From: a virus
Length of the DNA: 64,000 nt
Strand: one strand, 5' to 3'
Virus record (IMG/VR): IMGVR_UViG_3300034190_001539
Coordinates: 1-64,000 of that record
The position numbers and the translations under genes were made by a program. Positions 1-9,719 of this stretch are shown here, in pieces (position 1 is the first letter of the stretch; every line of letters starts with the position of its first letter). Under the pieces are notes generated by a model, which was given only the letters and a program-made list of their open reading frames with translations, did not search any database and was not told the DNA's origin.

Positions 1-76
1 TACATAATACAATAAGTTCTAGAATATCTTCTAGCCTATCTTTTTGAGTGAATGTGCAGAGTAGTTGAGTTTTCAT
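1..76 (-). CDS. Start of an unidentified gene, cut by the left window edge
   Basis: An ATG at 76 overlaps the TGA stop of the preceding gene in an ATGA arrangement. The frame is open to the window edge and encodes 25 residues beginning MKTQLLCTFTQKDRLEDILE. This translational-coupling geometry is the same as at several other junctions in the window, which supports a real start. The peptide is too short to assign a function. Confidence 0.6.
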   Translation of the reverse strand, partial: MKTQLLCTFTQKDRLEDILELIVLC

Positions 77-2220
77 TTAACTTTTTTCATCCAATAATCA
101 GCTGGATTATTATGTTTCATTCTACTTGAGTAAACATTTGTTGGTATGATTTTACCATTTTTACTTATACTGTAACCTTGATCTGGATCCCAGCCGTGAT
201 ATACTACACTATCTGTACCATTGGAATGGACACGCTTAACATATTTCTTACCACCCTTTGAACCAACTACATAATCTGAATTAGAATAAGATTGTGATTT
301 CATTCCTCTCTCAGGATGATTGTATACCATACCAGCTACCCATTGATTAAGATGATAAAGTTCAAATCTTTTCTGTGCGTTTTCTAAGCCTTCACTCTTT
401 TCTTTCATTCTCGTCTTATTTAATCTTGCTAATTGTTTTTCTGAAGCGTTCTTACACTTACTCATAACCTCTTCTAAAATTTTTGGATTGTCTTTAAATT
501 CAGGATAATATTCATAAAGTGAATTTAAATTATCTTCATTTGCTTTCTTTAACTCATCATCAGTTAATGGTTTTGGTGCTTCATCGGATTCAGGAAATAA
601 CTTACCATAGTATTCAGTTAGTCCATTCAACACATCTAAAGTTCCTTTTCTTTCTTTGCCACCAACAGTAATACTAACATCATTATCTTTGTAAGTTGAA
701 TTTTGATTCTTATTAGGCATTTGGGATGCACCACCACCAGCGAACTTTACTGAACTACCTTCTATAGTATATTCTGCTCCCCTACCATCTACAGATACAG
801 CAGTTTGGTCTATGTCTGAACCTCTTAAAGATAAGACATCAGAAGTTTTAAAATTAGCTGAAGATGGAATGTAAGTTTCAACTCCTCTATTCAGAAGAAC
901 TATAGCCTCAACTGTTTCTGCCATATACGCTGTCATCATTGTATATTCATTAGACCCACCCTTAGTAGGATTGTTCTGTTTAGTTTCAGCTAAGACATCT
1001 AAACACTTTTCATAAAATTCAGATTGGAGTTTTTCTTTTTCTTCATCCGAACTTACCTTACTTTTTTGATTTTCTAATTTTTGAAGCAGCAACATATCTT
1101 GCTTTACTTTCTTTGCAATACCTCTATTAAATTCATCTTCTTCTGATATATTATTTTCTAATTTTGTAAACATATCAGCCATATTATTTGTGGCATTTAC
1201 AATACATTCTGTTCTTCCTTCTGGTGTATCAGCCGAATTTATATCACAAAATTCTACCTCACCATCAGGTAAAGTTTCTAACTTCATTTGTGATAATGGA
1301 TCGTTGGGATCTGATTTTAAGGTAAAACTTCTTTTGCCTATCGTAACTTCTTTAGAAAGAATTTTACCATCTTCCATATTTGTTTTTACTGTACCGACTT
1401 TTCTTTTTGTGTGTACTTGTTGTGGTGATAGCGCTACTCTACTTATACCTCCTGGTCTAACTGGTATGGTAGCTCCACTCTTTTCAATCATAGCAACTAA
1501 TTTTCCTTGAGCTTTATTGCCCTCATTTTTGCTTCCCCAAGCATATCTATAATTTGAACCAACATAAATTTTTTCTTTACCCTCTTTTTCAGGCTGTAAA
1601 TAAAGTGGTTTTGAAAGTTTATATTTTTTAACTAAACTTTTAACTAAATTTTGTGCTTCTTTTTGTTTACCATCACTCATAAGTTTTTCAACTTTTTGTG
1701 CCGTCTTTTCAATTACAGGATAAACTTCAGCTCTAGCGCCTTTATGATCAAGTTTATCTACATCCACATCAGGCATATCTGAATCATCTCCATCATCGCT
1801 ACTTTTAGGTCTTTCATAATCAGGCGATACACCTTTATTGGAATCAGCATCTCTGTCGAACTCGCTTGGCTCATCCAACTTTTCACCATCTTTCTTATCA
1901 TCAGTATCCTTATCGACTTTTACTAACTTGCCATTATCATTTTTGAATGATATACCCTTTTCATTTTCCTTTCCATAACCTTGACCTTTCCAAATCAATC
2001 CCATCTTCTTAATTTTTTCTCTGTCTTGTTTGGATAGTGGTTTGTTTTCAGGCGCTTCCATCAGAGTACCCAACAACTCAGCCCTTGCTTCTCTGCTCCA
2101 ACCGAAGTCATCTAATACTTTTTCTAATAAAATAAGTTTAGCGCTGTTATTTACATCAGGCTTACCATCGCTTGTACGATAAGACCACTCTACTAATATT
2201 TGATTTAAGTCTGTAATCAT
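73..2220 (-). CDS. Large virion-associated protein of unknown function (715 aa)
   Basis: I do not recognise a catalytic domain. The N-terminal ~60 residues are helical (ILLEKVLDDFGW region). They are followed by a charged, Asp/Lys-rich low-complexity stretch (about residues 75-155), a Lys/Glu-rich helical section, and a central part with Gly-rich and beta-like sequence (about 450-520). The N terminus ILVE|W and the later TLME|A fit the T4 gp21-type cleavage rule (L/I-x-E), so it may be a processed head-internal protein; this is inference. Its ATG overlaps the stop of the polymerase-like gene by four bases (ATGA), implying coupled translation. Large charged proteins of this type occur in marine T4-like phages without assigned function. 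Confidence 0.6.
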   Translation of the reverse strand: MITDLNQILVEWSYRTSDGKPDVNNSAKLILLEKVLDDFGWSREARAELLGTLMEAPENKPLSKQDREKIKKMGLIWKGQGYGKENEKGISFKNDNGKLVKVDKDTDDKKDGEKLDEPSEFDRDADSNKGVSPDYERPKSSDDGDDSDMPDVDVDKLDHKGARAEVYPVIEKTAQKVEKLMSDGKQKEAQNLVKSLVKKYKLSKPLYLQPEKEGKEKIYVGSNYRYAWGSKNEGNKAQGKLVAMIEKSGATIPVRPGGISRVALSPQQVHTKRKVGTVKTNMEDGKILSKEVTIGKRSFTLKSDPNDPLSQMKLETLPDGEVEFCDINSADTPEGRTECIVNATNNMADMFTKLENNISEEDEFNRGIAKKVKQDMLLLQKLENQKSKVSSDEEKEKLQSEFYEKCLDVLAETKQNNPTKGGSNEYTMMTAYMAETVEAIVLLNRGVETYIPSSANFKTSDVLSLRGSDIDQTAVSVDGRGAEYTIEGSSVKFAGGGASQMPNKNQNSTYKDNDVSITVGGKERKGTLDVLNGLTEYYGKLFPESDEAPKPLTDDELKKANEDNLNSLYEYYPEFKDNPKILEEVMSKCKNASEKQLARLNKTRMKEKSEGLENAQKRFELYHLNQWVAGMVYNHPERGMKSQSYSNSDYVVGSKGGKKYVKRVHSNGTDSVVYHGWDPDQGYSISKNGKIIPTNVYSSRMKHNNPADYWMKKVK

Positions 2221-3524
2221 TTAAATTTCCTCGTAATATCTTTCATTTCGTGGTAATTCCATCCTTTTGCTACTTTAACTGGATACTTACCCTTTTGTTC
2301 AATAGTACCCTTTACCATTTTAATAAACTCCAACCCATCTTTTATATGGAAGTCAAACAAAAATGAATCATAGCTATACAGAATTAATTTACTCTTATAA
2401 TCTTTAATTTTTGGTACTAATTCTGCGAGCATAGCCATATTACTTTCTGTTTCCATTAACTGAATAAGATAATTAAATACCTTATTTCTATTCATATCGG
2501 ACAGATTTTTCTTATATATCCTCTTATTATAAATATCAGATTCTATGAAATTCTTTGATTTATATCGTTTCCAAACTTCTCCTATATATTTTTCAACTTT
2601 TTTGAAGAATGGATTTTTTCTAAGAACATCATCAGGTATGTGCCCATATAGATATTGAAAGGAAAGGGATTTAGCCTCATTATAATCTACACCATATAGT
2701 TTAGCCATATGGTTATGGACAGAGCCTTTTGGAAATTTATAATCTACCACATCTGCAATCAATCTTAGATGATAAGCATCATAGTCCATCTCAATCAACA
2801 TACCATCCTTGCCATATCTACTTATAAATTTCTTTCTACTGCCATCTTTTTTATTGAGAGCAGCAAAGTTCATACCACCGAATCTATTGGATGGGCGGCC
2901 TGTAGCGGTGTAAGGATTATACTCTGAATACACCATACCACCTATAATTTTTAGTCCATTACTTTCTATCTTTTGTAAACTTTCTAATACATCGAAGTTG
3001 TAAGTTTCAAATACAGACTCAGTAAGTTTATTTCCCATAATAGCAGCCAGTTTAATCTTTTCGTCTACCAGCTTTCTACAATACTCAATATGCTTTACCA
3101 AAGGAACTGCACAATTTATATTAGGTGTTTTATAGTGTGTACTATAAAAATATCTGTGTGCGTTGGTGGTTACTTCATCTATTACCAATGGTACATTTTT
3201 TTCTAAATAGTAATTCATCTGAACATCATATACATTTTTCCAATCTAAAAAGTGTAGTAACTTTTTTTTATCATAAGTGTAAACTTTTTTTGGCGTATAT
3301 GTCTTTTTAATATATTTACTTCCTAAATTAACAGCATCTGAATGGCGAAATGGTAAGATATATTCCTCTGTATTATCATCTAAAAATCTCACATAAAGTA
3401 AACATAACTCTGTTTGTATTGGATGCACATTTGGATCACATTGTATCGGTATTACAACAGAGTCATTATTTTTGAACTCTGTCATAAATTTATTCCATTC
3501 TTTTGTTGTTTCTATTATTCTCAT
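2217..3524 (-). CDS. Family-A DNA polymerase-like protein, compact (435 aa)
   Basis: The C-terminal half carries family-A polymerase signatures in the right order: TATGRPSN (206-213), motif A-like MDYDAYHLRLIA with Asp247, an O-helix-like segment with Lys285, Phe289 and Tyr293-Gly294, a NYLIQ segment near 351, and motif C-like SYDSFLF with Asp386. Both expected palm carboxylates are therefore present. The O-helix Arg (four residues before Lys285) is replaced by Tyr and the conserved Gly after Phe by Gln. The N-terminal ~150 residues resemble a degraded 3'-5' exonuclease fold (for example YDVQMNYYLEKN) without the usual D-x-E motif. At 435 aa it is much shorter than PolI. It could be a lesion-type, repair or inactive polymerase. 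It is coupled to the downstream virion gene (ATGA overlap). Confidence 0.75.
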   Translation of the reverse strand: MRIIETTKEWNKFMTEFKNNDSVVIPIQCDPNVHPIQTELCLLYVRFLDDNTEEYILPFRHSDAVNLGSKYIKKTYTPKKVYTYDKKKLLHFLDWKNVYDVQMNYYLEKNVPLVIDEVTTNAHRYFYSTHYKTPNINCAVPLVKHIEYCRKLVDEKIKLAAIMGNKLTESVFETYNFDVLESLQKIESNGLKIIGGMVYSEYNPYTATGRPSNRFGGMNFAALNKKDGSRKKFISRYGKDGMLIEMDYDAYHLRLIADVVDYKFPKGSVHNHMAKLYGVDYNEAKSLSFQYLYGHIPDDVLRKNPFFKKVEKYIGEVWKRYKSKNFIESDIYNKRIYKKNLSDMNRNKVFNYLIQLMETESNMAMLAELVPKIKDYKSKLILYSYDSFLFDFHIKDGLEFIKMVKGTIEQKGKYPVKVAKGWNYHEMKDITRKFK

Positions 3525-3557
3525 TTTGTATATTCGTACTCACAAGGAAACATTTTT

Positions 3558-4115
3558 TCACTCATTATTTGCATCGAAAAAAAATGTTTGAAATAATCTA
3601 CTATTTTGTCTATCTGTTCCAAATCCAGGAACTTTACTACGATGGTAATAACCACCCCTATAAACAATTAATCGATTATAAATATTTCCGACATATGCTA
3701 TTTCTTCCCACTCCTTTTTGTTTGTAGTTTTCAAATCAGTATCCTCTGTTCCATTCCAATAATAAATGCCTGTATCTTTATGTCTATAAAAGGATGTGCC
3801 AGATTCCACAGGAGCATTAGGTGTTAAGTATAATACGCCAGCCCATTCTGTCATATCGTGATGTATCCAAGTTTTATCTTTCTTTGTTGTATATTGAAAA
3901 GAGGTGTTGTATTCCTCTGGCCAATAGCTTATTTTTTGTTTTATAATTGAATTTTCAAAAAATTCTTTTAAGTAATTATGGTGGTCTTTATAATGTGGTT
4001 GTGTCCTAACACCTGGATAATTACCCTTTACATCAAAATCTAATGTAAGTGCGTAATCCCTAACCTCATCAGGATTCTCATAGAAATCATCAAATATATG
4101 TAAGCCTTCTAACAT
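3558..4115 (-). CDS. 2OG-Fe(II) oxygenase-like protein (185 aa, DUF6445-like)
   Basis: The protein looks like a small double-stranded beta-helix dioxygenase. An HxD-type iron motif lies in WIHHDMTEW (about residue 83), a distal His in GGYYHRSK, and a candidate 2-oxoglutarate Arg in NSRLFQTFFF near the C terminus. This spacing matches phage and marine bacterial proteins of the DUF6445 type. The substrate is unknown; protein, nucleotide or sugar hydroxylation are all possible. The ATG at 4115 follows the ThyX stop immediately (TAA-TAATG), so the two are probably translated together. The iron-ligand assignment is by eye. Confidence 0.65.
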   Translation of the reverse strand: MLEGLHIFDDFYENPDEVRDYALTLDFDVKGNYPGVRTQPHYKDHHNYLKEFFENSIIKQKISYWPEEYNTSFQYTTKKDKTWIHHDMTEWAGVLYLTPNAPVESGTSFYRHKDTGIYYWNGTEDTDLKTTNKKEWEEIAYVGNIYNRLIVYRGGYYHRSKVPGFGTDRQNSRLFQTFFFDANNE

Positions 4116-4117
4116 TA

Positions 4118-4816
4118 TTACCAGTTATGAGCTTCAGCCCATATCTCTGTAATCTTTGGGAAAGTTTCGTGCATCAATTCTAACATCGATTTAGCATACT
4201 CTTGAATCTCTATTTGAGATGTCTTTTCGTTTCTTAACTCAATAAAATTCATTACGGCCTGAAAGGAAGCTGTCCAATATACCTCTGTGTATTGATTTAA
4301 TGGTAAGATGATTCTTGCCTGTTCTTTAGCCATACCAGCATCAATCATTCTATCATACGCCATCTCTACTTGTCTCATATACTCATTGAAAACACTAGTC
4401 ATTCTTTTTTGTTGTAAGTCGTCTAACACACCCTCTGATGCTTGTTTATTATCTTCCGATTGTTTTCTCCAAACTTCAGGTATGTAGAAATCTTCTACTG
4501 GCACATATCTACCACTTATCTCATTCCACGCGTGATCTTTAGCAGAACTATTGGATGTTGTTTCTATACCAACAACGTGTTTGTACCATTGTCTCATCAC
4601 AAACTCTGGCGCTTTAATGTGAAATTGAACCTGTAGGTGTCTGAATGGAGAGTAGTGTTTGTATTTTGCCAAATACTTTACCAATCTTCTATCAGCGGCT
4701 GACCATACAGATTTTCTTTTTCCGAATGAAACACGAGCTGAATTGACGACAGTCAAATCGTTTCCCAACGAATCAACAACCTCAATAAAGCCTTTATCTA
4801 AAACTTTATTTTTCAT
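4118..4816 (-). CDS. thyX: Flavin-dependent thymidylate synthase ThyX
   Basis: ThyX makes dTMP from dUMP using FAD, NADPH and methylene-tetrahydrofolate. The sequence shows the family order: DLTVVNSARVSFGK near the N terminus, SPFRHLQVQFHIKAP with the conserved FRH, VMRQWYKHVVG in place of the classical RHR signature, and then NEISGRYVPV, the phage/bacterial version of the NExSxRY motif. The C-terminal RIILPLNQYTEVYWTASF and NFIELR segments also match. The length of 232 aa is normal. It starts at an ATG behind a short AT-rich gap and is the first gene of the small metabolic block (thyX, oxygenase, polymerase-like) downstream of the baseplate genes. Confidence 0.93.
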   Translation of the reverse strand: MKNKVLDKGFIEVVDSLGNDLTVVNSARVSFGKRKSVWSAADRRLVKYLAKYKHYSPFRHLQVQFHIKAPEFVMRQWYKHVVGIETTSNSSAKDHAWNEISGRYVPVEDFYIPEVWRKQSEDNKQASEGVLDDLQQKRMTSVFNEYMRQVEMAYDRMIDAGMAKEQARIILPLNQYTEVYWTASFQAVMNFIELRNEKTSQIEIQEYAKSMLELMHETFPKITEIWAEAHNW

Positions 4817-4866
4817 ATATAACCTTAATTTATAATATATATTAAACTAAATTACCAAAATGTAAA
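4817..4866 (-). promoter_or_regulatory. AT-rich gap with possible late promoter upstream of thyX
   Basis: The 50-base gap is almost pure A/T. On the sense (minus) strand it contains TTATAAATTAAGG about 10-20 bases before the thyX ATG, one base off the T4 late consensus TATAAATA. The placement is close to the start codon, so this is only a weak suggestion. Confidence 0.25.
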
Positions 4867-5742
4867 TTAATATCCACCGCCTCCGCCGGCTCCTCCTGTC
4901 ATTACTCCTGGTGGAGGACCTGTTGGCGCACTTTGTTGCGTTTGAGTTTGTGTCTGAGTCTGCGTTTGTGTCTGCGTTTGTGTCGAAGTCTGCGTTTGTG
5001 CCGGAGACTCACCTAATCTTTCTCTTATTATTTCTTCGGGAGTTTGATTAACTGATTTTCTAAAATACTGAAATGGGCTGAGTAAACCTTTTATATTTGG
5101 CCAATCCTCTGATGCTAATTCAATTCTTCTGAGATTAGCTGCTTCAACCGATTCTGTAGTTCCTGTTAAATACCAAGTCACATTAATATAATCATATAAT
5201 GGTGAACTCAACATATCATCTGAGTTTATTTCAAATGGAACTTTTCTTTCATCATTTGCCTTTCTAGCAAAACTTCTAATCATAAACCCAGCTTTATAGT
5301 CATCTTCTGTTGGTGGTACTATGCTGCCCTCCAATAAAATAGGTTCCTGTTGATTCAATGTATTATAATAACCAATTAAATTATTCTTTACATCTACAGG
5401 ATAAATAAGTTCACTAAACACATTGTGTTCAAATGAAGTCATATGATACACACTTAAATCTTTTGTATAATGAACGTGATAAGGTTTTCCTTTTTTTACA
5501 AATTTTCCTTTCCTATCTTTGAACTGAAATTTTTTAGTTGTAAATCCTTTTTCTACTCTCACGGTATTTCTATTGATTCTTTCTATTTGTGGATTTGATA
5601 ATTCTATACCCTTTCTACGTGATTCATTAATTTTATTCATAAGGCGTAAATTCTCTGCAGAGACAGTTGTAATCTCTTCCTCAATTGCCTGTTGAGCTTG
5701 TTGTTGAGTCATATTCATCATACTTTCTGCTGAGATAGCCAT
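4867..5742 (-). CDS. Putative virion protein with TQ-repeat and Gly-rich tail (291 aa)
   Basis: The first ~230 residues form an ordinary, moderately charged domain that I cannot name. The C terminus is unusual: Gln-Thr dipeptides repeat about ten times (roughly residues 245-268), followed by a Pro/Gly run ending GGAGGGGGY. It sits directly downstream of the 1321-aa baseplate-type protein (10-base gap), so it is probably a tail or baseplate component. Its ATG is preceded by a clear AGGAG-type ribosome site. No catalytic motif is visible. Confidence 0.6.
   Translation of the reverse strand: MAISAESMMNMTQQQAQQAIEEEITTVSAENLRLMNKINESRRKGIELSNPQIERINRNTVRVEKGFTTKKFQFKDRKGKFVKKGKPYHVHYTKDLSVYHMTSFEHNVFSELIYPVDVKNNLIGYYNTLNQQEPILLEGSIVPPTEDDYKAGFMIRSFARKANDERKVPFEINSDDMLSSPLYDYINVTWYLTGTTESVEAANLRRIELASEDWPNIKGLLSPFQYFRKSVNQTPEEIIRERLGESPAQTQTSTQTQTQTQTQTQTQTQQSAPTGPPPGVMTGGAGGGGGY
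4928..5005 (-). repeat. Short tandem repeat encoding (Thr-Gln)n
   Basis: A degenerate 6/12-bp tandem array (sense ACNCAR alternation) encodes the TQ run. Third-base variation between units keeps the DNA less repetitive than the peptide. Confidence 0.75.
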
Positions 5743-5752
5743 TTTCTACTCC

Positions 5753-8700
5753 TTATCTATTATCGTATTTTGCTATATATGTTGAACTAAAATACCTACC
5801 ACTGTTAAGTAACGAAGCTTCGTTTGCACTTACGATAGAATTATTTGATTCGCCAGTTGAGTTTGGTGGTTCTATATTATCATCCCAAAACTTTTGCCTT
5901 ACTTCCCACGGGACTGGTGTTTTTCCACTATTTTCACCATAAAATACTTCTTGCTTATACTCACCATTGTCACGTTGCTTTTGGGTACTCGACCATTCAG
6001 GTCTCCAAAGTGGTATGACTCTGTATATAAGTCTATTCTGTGCACCAGTTTTTCTATAAGTTGTTTTCCGTGGTGCTGGATTTGATTTACGTTTTGGTGC
6101 TTTCTGTTTCTGTTCCCTTTTTACCTTTTGTACAGGCGTTTCAACTATTTTAGGTGGTATTGGTGGTGGTGGTGTTGCAGGTGGTTTTGGTTTTGGTGGT
6201 GGTGGTGGAACTTCAGCATAACCCACTTCAGGTTTAGTATACTCAACTATTGTAACTTCTTCTACTGCTGTTTGTGGTGCTTTAACTGTTTTTACTATTA
6301 CTGGCATTGGTATTCGTGGTTGTCCAGGAGATCCTTTAACCACTCTTATTATTTCCATTTCTTTTTCAGGCACCTCTACTTCTATTTCCTGTGCCGGTTC
6401 GGGAACTGGTGTATCTATTCCCTCATCTTCTGGAGGTATACCATTATTTATTACTATTGGTGGTACAAATGCTTCTTCAGCAGGTTCTTCAATCGGCAAT
6501 TCTTCTTTTTCAGGCAAAGGTTCTACATAATCTTCTGGATCTGCGCTTGGTTTAAAAGCTTCTAAAGGTGGTAATGTAAATGTATTATTTAAAGTAAATC
6601 CACTAAATGCAGAATCTGGTCCTATTACGCCTGGTTGTTCAGGTGGTTTAGCAGGTGGTTTTGGTGTGGTTGTAAGAGCTTCTATAGGTTTAGTTTTTAC
6701 CTTTTCTAATGTCAATCCCTTTTCATTTGGAATTGAATTGTACCTCATTTTTGTATTTATTTCTGTAGTCCAACCAGCAGAATCTACCTTTTGATTTAAA
6801 TTAAAAATTTGGAAATAAACTTGCGGTCCTAAATTAATAGCATCTTTGTAAATCTCTAAATTATATTTGGGTTGAATATAATCGGTTTGGATGACATCAC
6901 CAGGCATAATTCCACCAGTACCATCTATCTCTAAAGTAAGTTCGGCTGGAATAATATCATCTGAACTAAACTTTCCTCGTCCACCTGAATCATTTAAATA
7001 ACTTCTTAAAGCATACTTAGCTTCATCCAATAACACAAATTTATTTAATTTTTCATCGTAATTATAATAACCACCTTTTCTGCTATCATTTTCCCCATAA
7101 ACATTTGTTCCTGCTTTTGATTTATTGTTTTTGTCCGTTTCGATTTCCCAAATCATCTTTTGAACTACATTACCATTTTCTTCAGTTACATTAACAAGCC
7201 TTAATCTTTCTTTTGGTGGTTCTTCCTTTGTAGTAACTGTACTGGTTGCTTCTTCTGATGATTTGTTTCCGGACACCCACCTTTTCCACCAATTTCTATC
7301 CCATAATGTTTTTAAAACATTAAAAGAACCCTTAGTATTTCCTTTTACTATTTTAGAATTATAGCTCGAATATTCACTACCAACAGTTGTCGCTGTAAAT
7401 GGTACATTGTTGTCTATATTATGATCTCCGCTTTGAAAACTTTTCGTTAAACTTTTTAAATATTTGTCCTTAAAAGGATCGGAGCCTTCTACGATTTCAT
7501 CAGTTCTGAACAACTTACTTATTTCAGAACCATTGTATTCACTTTCATTTGTCATACCTTTGTTTTTATTTGAGGCATATAAAGCACTTACAGCCATAGC
7601 GTTTGGTATTTTAAATGCTAGATTTTGGCTCTTAACTATACTACCAACATTAAAAGCTGGAAATTTGTAAATTCCTTGAGTCTGAATTGCATGTGAGTTT
7701 TCTTTAAATTCTGTATAGATTGGTTTATTTACATTTGAAGTTTTTTTATCAATAATCTTTATATTAGTAGAGTCAAATGGATCTGTAACTATATCAAAGT
7801 TCCAAACACTATTAAAATTCTGATTCATTTGGTTTAGTAATCTTTTTACACCATTTTCCAATGTACCAGGCGGAGATACATTACCCTCATCTTGTATAGG
7901 AGCATCAGCTGCAGATACACCAAAGGCTTTTTGTATTTCCTTAATATTTATCCAAATATTTCTTAAAGCTCCTTTTGGCTTTACATCATCAGTATCGCCC
8001 TCATATGAAAATGGTCTTATATTATCATTTGATGCAATAGCTTCATAAGATTTTAACTTTCTTTTTGCATTTGTAGCTCTTGCTGATTTCACCTTCATCC
8101 TATCTTTTGAATTCCAAATTTTATCTTCACCATAATCACTAATAACTTCTGTGGGTAATGTTTCTTTTATAAAAAATTTGTTTGGGTCTATAGGATGTAA
8201 AAATGGTGGATTTCTTATCAAAGTAGGTACTTTTAAAATATCATTGAAATTGGTAGAATCAATATCAGCATCTAAGTAAATTCCTTGCTTTGCAAAGAAT
8301 TGTTTTTTAATTGAAAATTGATTTAAACTAGTAACAGCGTCTATTTGTGTTTTTAAATATTCAGTAGATATAGGTTCTCCAATTCTATTAGGATCGGTTT
8401 TGGGATTGTGTAATACTGTATCTAAACTTCTAAATGTTAATTTTGCTGCATCATCTTCACCAGCCATAAAAGAAATATATCTATTTATAAACTGATCTTC
8501 AAACCAAGCCCAAGTTACAAAATAATCTATTTTAAAATTATAATCTGTTTGAATCATTACATTTGGTGATTCTTGATTGTCTATAAATACAGCATCGCAT
8601 CCTCTAAATGAACTCATTTTTCCTTGATGTATTGTAAACGCTTTATAATCTTCTAATCCTTTTCCATTATTTGGAAAAACATCTTTAAATCCAGCAGCCA

Positions 8701-9718
8701 CTCTGCCGATTTTACTCCTTACAGCATTAGCACCATCTTTTCCAAATAAAGCGAAGTACTCTATTTCTTTTCTACCAAATCCTGTTTTGTCTTTCAAAGT
8801 TTCTACACCTTCGCCACCAATCAGAGTCTGTCTGTCCGCAAAAACATCTTGAGATTTTAGGGCATAATCTGAAATCCATTCTAATCCAAATATATCGTGA
8901 TAAATAATTCTTTTTAAATTAATCGTAGCATTTACTAAATTGTCTGGTGGAACATATACCTTAGAATCTTCCTGTGAATTAAGCATAAGAGAACCTGCAG
9001 CATTGTGTCCTTTATCCAATGGTAAATCAAATAAATTTGCACCTAATGCTATAATAGTAGTTACACAATCAAACCCCCCATCTGGTCTTAAATCATATGA
9101 AAAGTTACTAACATATCCACCGATAGCATCATAATCGCCTTTCATATCTAATATTTTTTCTTGTGGGTTTGCAAATATTGATTGATTTACTTCAAATTTA
9201 CCCTCAGCGGATTTGGTTATAAATGGTGGTACTTCAAAATTAACAGAATTAGAATTTACCCATCCCCAATCGACAATCACTGTTTTACCAACGCTTAAAA
9301 AATATGGTGTTAATTTTTGTAAATCACCTAAAGAATTAACCATCCAATTAACAGTACATTGTCTTATAGCTTTAAATCCACCTTTGTACTCTACCGATAT
9401 ATCTTTTACTCCACCGATTGGTCTAAATTGATTCCCCCCACCATCTGTAGCTCTACTAGCATATAAATCAGTTCCGAATTTTAATAAACCATCTTCACCC
9501 AACTCTCCGCCAGATATAACAATATTATCAACTTCTTCTTTGTTGGAACACATTCTAACAAAGGTAGTTCTACTCATAATATCTTTTGGTCGTAATGTAT
9601 TGACTACAGATCCTTCAGGTTTGGTTGGTTGGCTGCTATTTAAATTTTTCCAACCCAAAGCTCTTTCTTTAGATTTTAATTTTTCTTGTATATTTTTACT
9701 TATAAACTTTGTAAACAT
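5753..9718 (-). CDS. Large tail/baseplate structural protein with Pro-rich C-terminal region (1321 aa)
   Basis: The length and position (between the LysM/gp53-like gene and a small virion gene, downstream of tape measure) argue for a baseplate component. The N-terminal part has the segment DISVEYKGGFKAIRQCTVNW and VGKTVIVDWGWVN, which I associate with structural proteins of marine T4-like phages without defined role. Residues ~1025-1250 form a Pro/Glu/Val-rich extended region with PPPPPKPKPP-type runs and then a basic stretch (KREQKQKAPKRK). The final ~80 residues look folded again. No enzymatic motif was found. The ATG follows the stop of the LysM gene by one base, indicating coupled expression. 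Confidence 0.7.
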   Translation of the reverse strand: MFTKFISKNIQEKLKSKERALGWKNLNSSQPTKPEGSVVNTLRPKDIMSRTTFVRMCSNKEEVDNIVISGGELGEDGLLKFGTDLYASRATDGGGNQFRPIGGVKDISVEYKGGFKAIRQCTVNWMVNSLGDLQKLTPYFLSVGKTVIVDWGWVNSNSVNFEVPPFITKSAEGKFEVNQSIFANPQEKILDMKGDYDAIGGYVSNFSYDLRPDGGFDCVTTIIALGANLFDLPLDKGHNAAGSLMLNSQEDSKVYVPPDNLVNATINLKRIIYHDIFGLEWISDYALKSQDVFADRQTLIGGEGVETLKDKTGFGRKEIEYFALFGKDGANAVRSKIGRVAAGFKDVFPNNGKGLEDYKAFTIHQGKMSSFRGCDAVFIDNQESPNVMIQTDYNFKIDYFVTWAWFEDQFINRYISFMAGEDDAAKLTFRSLDTVLHNPKTDPNRIGEPISTEYLKTQIDAVTSLNQFSIKKQFFAKQGIYLDADIDSTNFNDILKVPTLIRNPPFLHPIDPNKFFIKETLPTEVISDYGEDKIWNSKDRMKVKSARATNAKRKLKSYEAIASNDNIRPFSYEGDTDDVKPKGALRNIWINIKEIQKAFGVSAADAPIQDEGNVSPPGTLENGVKRLLNQMNQNFNSVWNFDIVTDPFDSTNIKIIDKKTSNVNKPIYTEFKENSHAIQTQGIYKFPAFNVGSIVKSQNLAFKIPNAMAVSALYASNKNKGMTNESEYNGSEISKLFRTDEIVEGSDPFKDKYLKSLTKSFQSGDHNIDNNVPFTATTVGSEYSSYNSKIVKGNTKGSFNVLKTLWDRNWWKRWVSGNKSSEEATSTVTTKEEPPKERLRLVNVTEENGNVVQKMIWEIETDKNNKSKAGTNVYGENDSRKGGYYNYDEKLNKFVLLDEAKYALRSYLNDSGGRGKFSSDDIIPAELTLEIDGTGGIMPGDVIQTDYIQPKYNLEIYKDAINLGPQVYFQIFNLNQKVDSAGWTTEINTKMRYNSIPNEKGLTLEKVKTKPIEALTTTPKPPAKPPEQPGVIGPDSAFSGFTLNNTFTLPPLEAFKPSADPEDYVEPLPEKEELPIEEPAEEAFVPPIVINNGIPPEDEGIDTPVPEPAQEIEVEVPEKEMEIIRVVKGSPGQPRIPMPVIVKTVKAPQTAVEEVTIVEYTKPEVGYAEVPPPPPKPKPPATPPPPIPPKIVETPVQKVKREQKQKAPKRKSNPAPRKTTYRKTGAQNRLIYRVIPLWRPEWSSTQKQRDNGEYKQEVFYGENSGKTPVPWEVRQKFWDDNIEPPNSTGESNNSIVSANEASLLNSGRYFSSTYIAKYDNR

Positions 9719-9719
9719 T

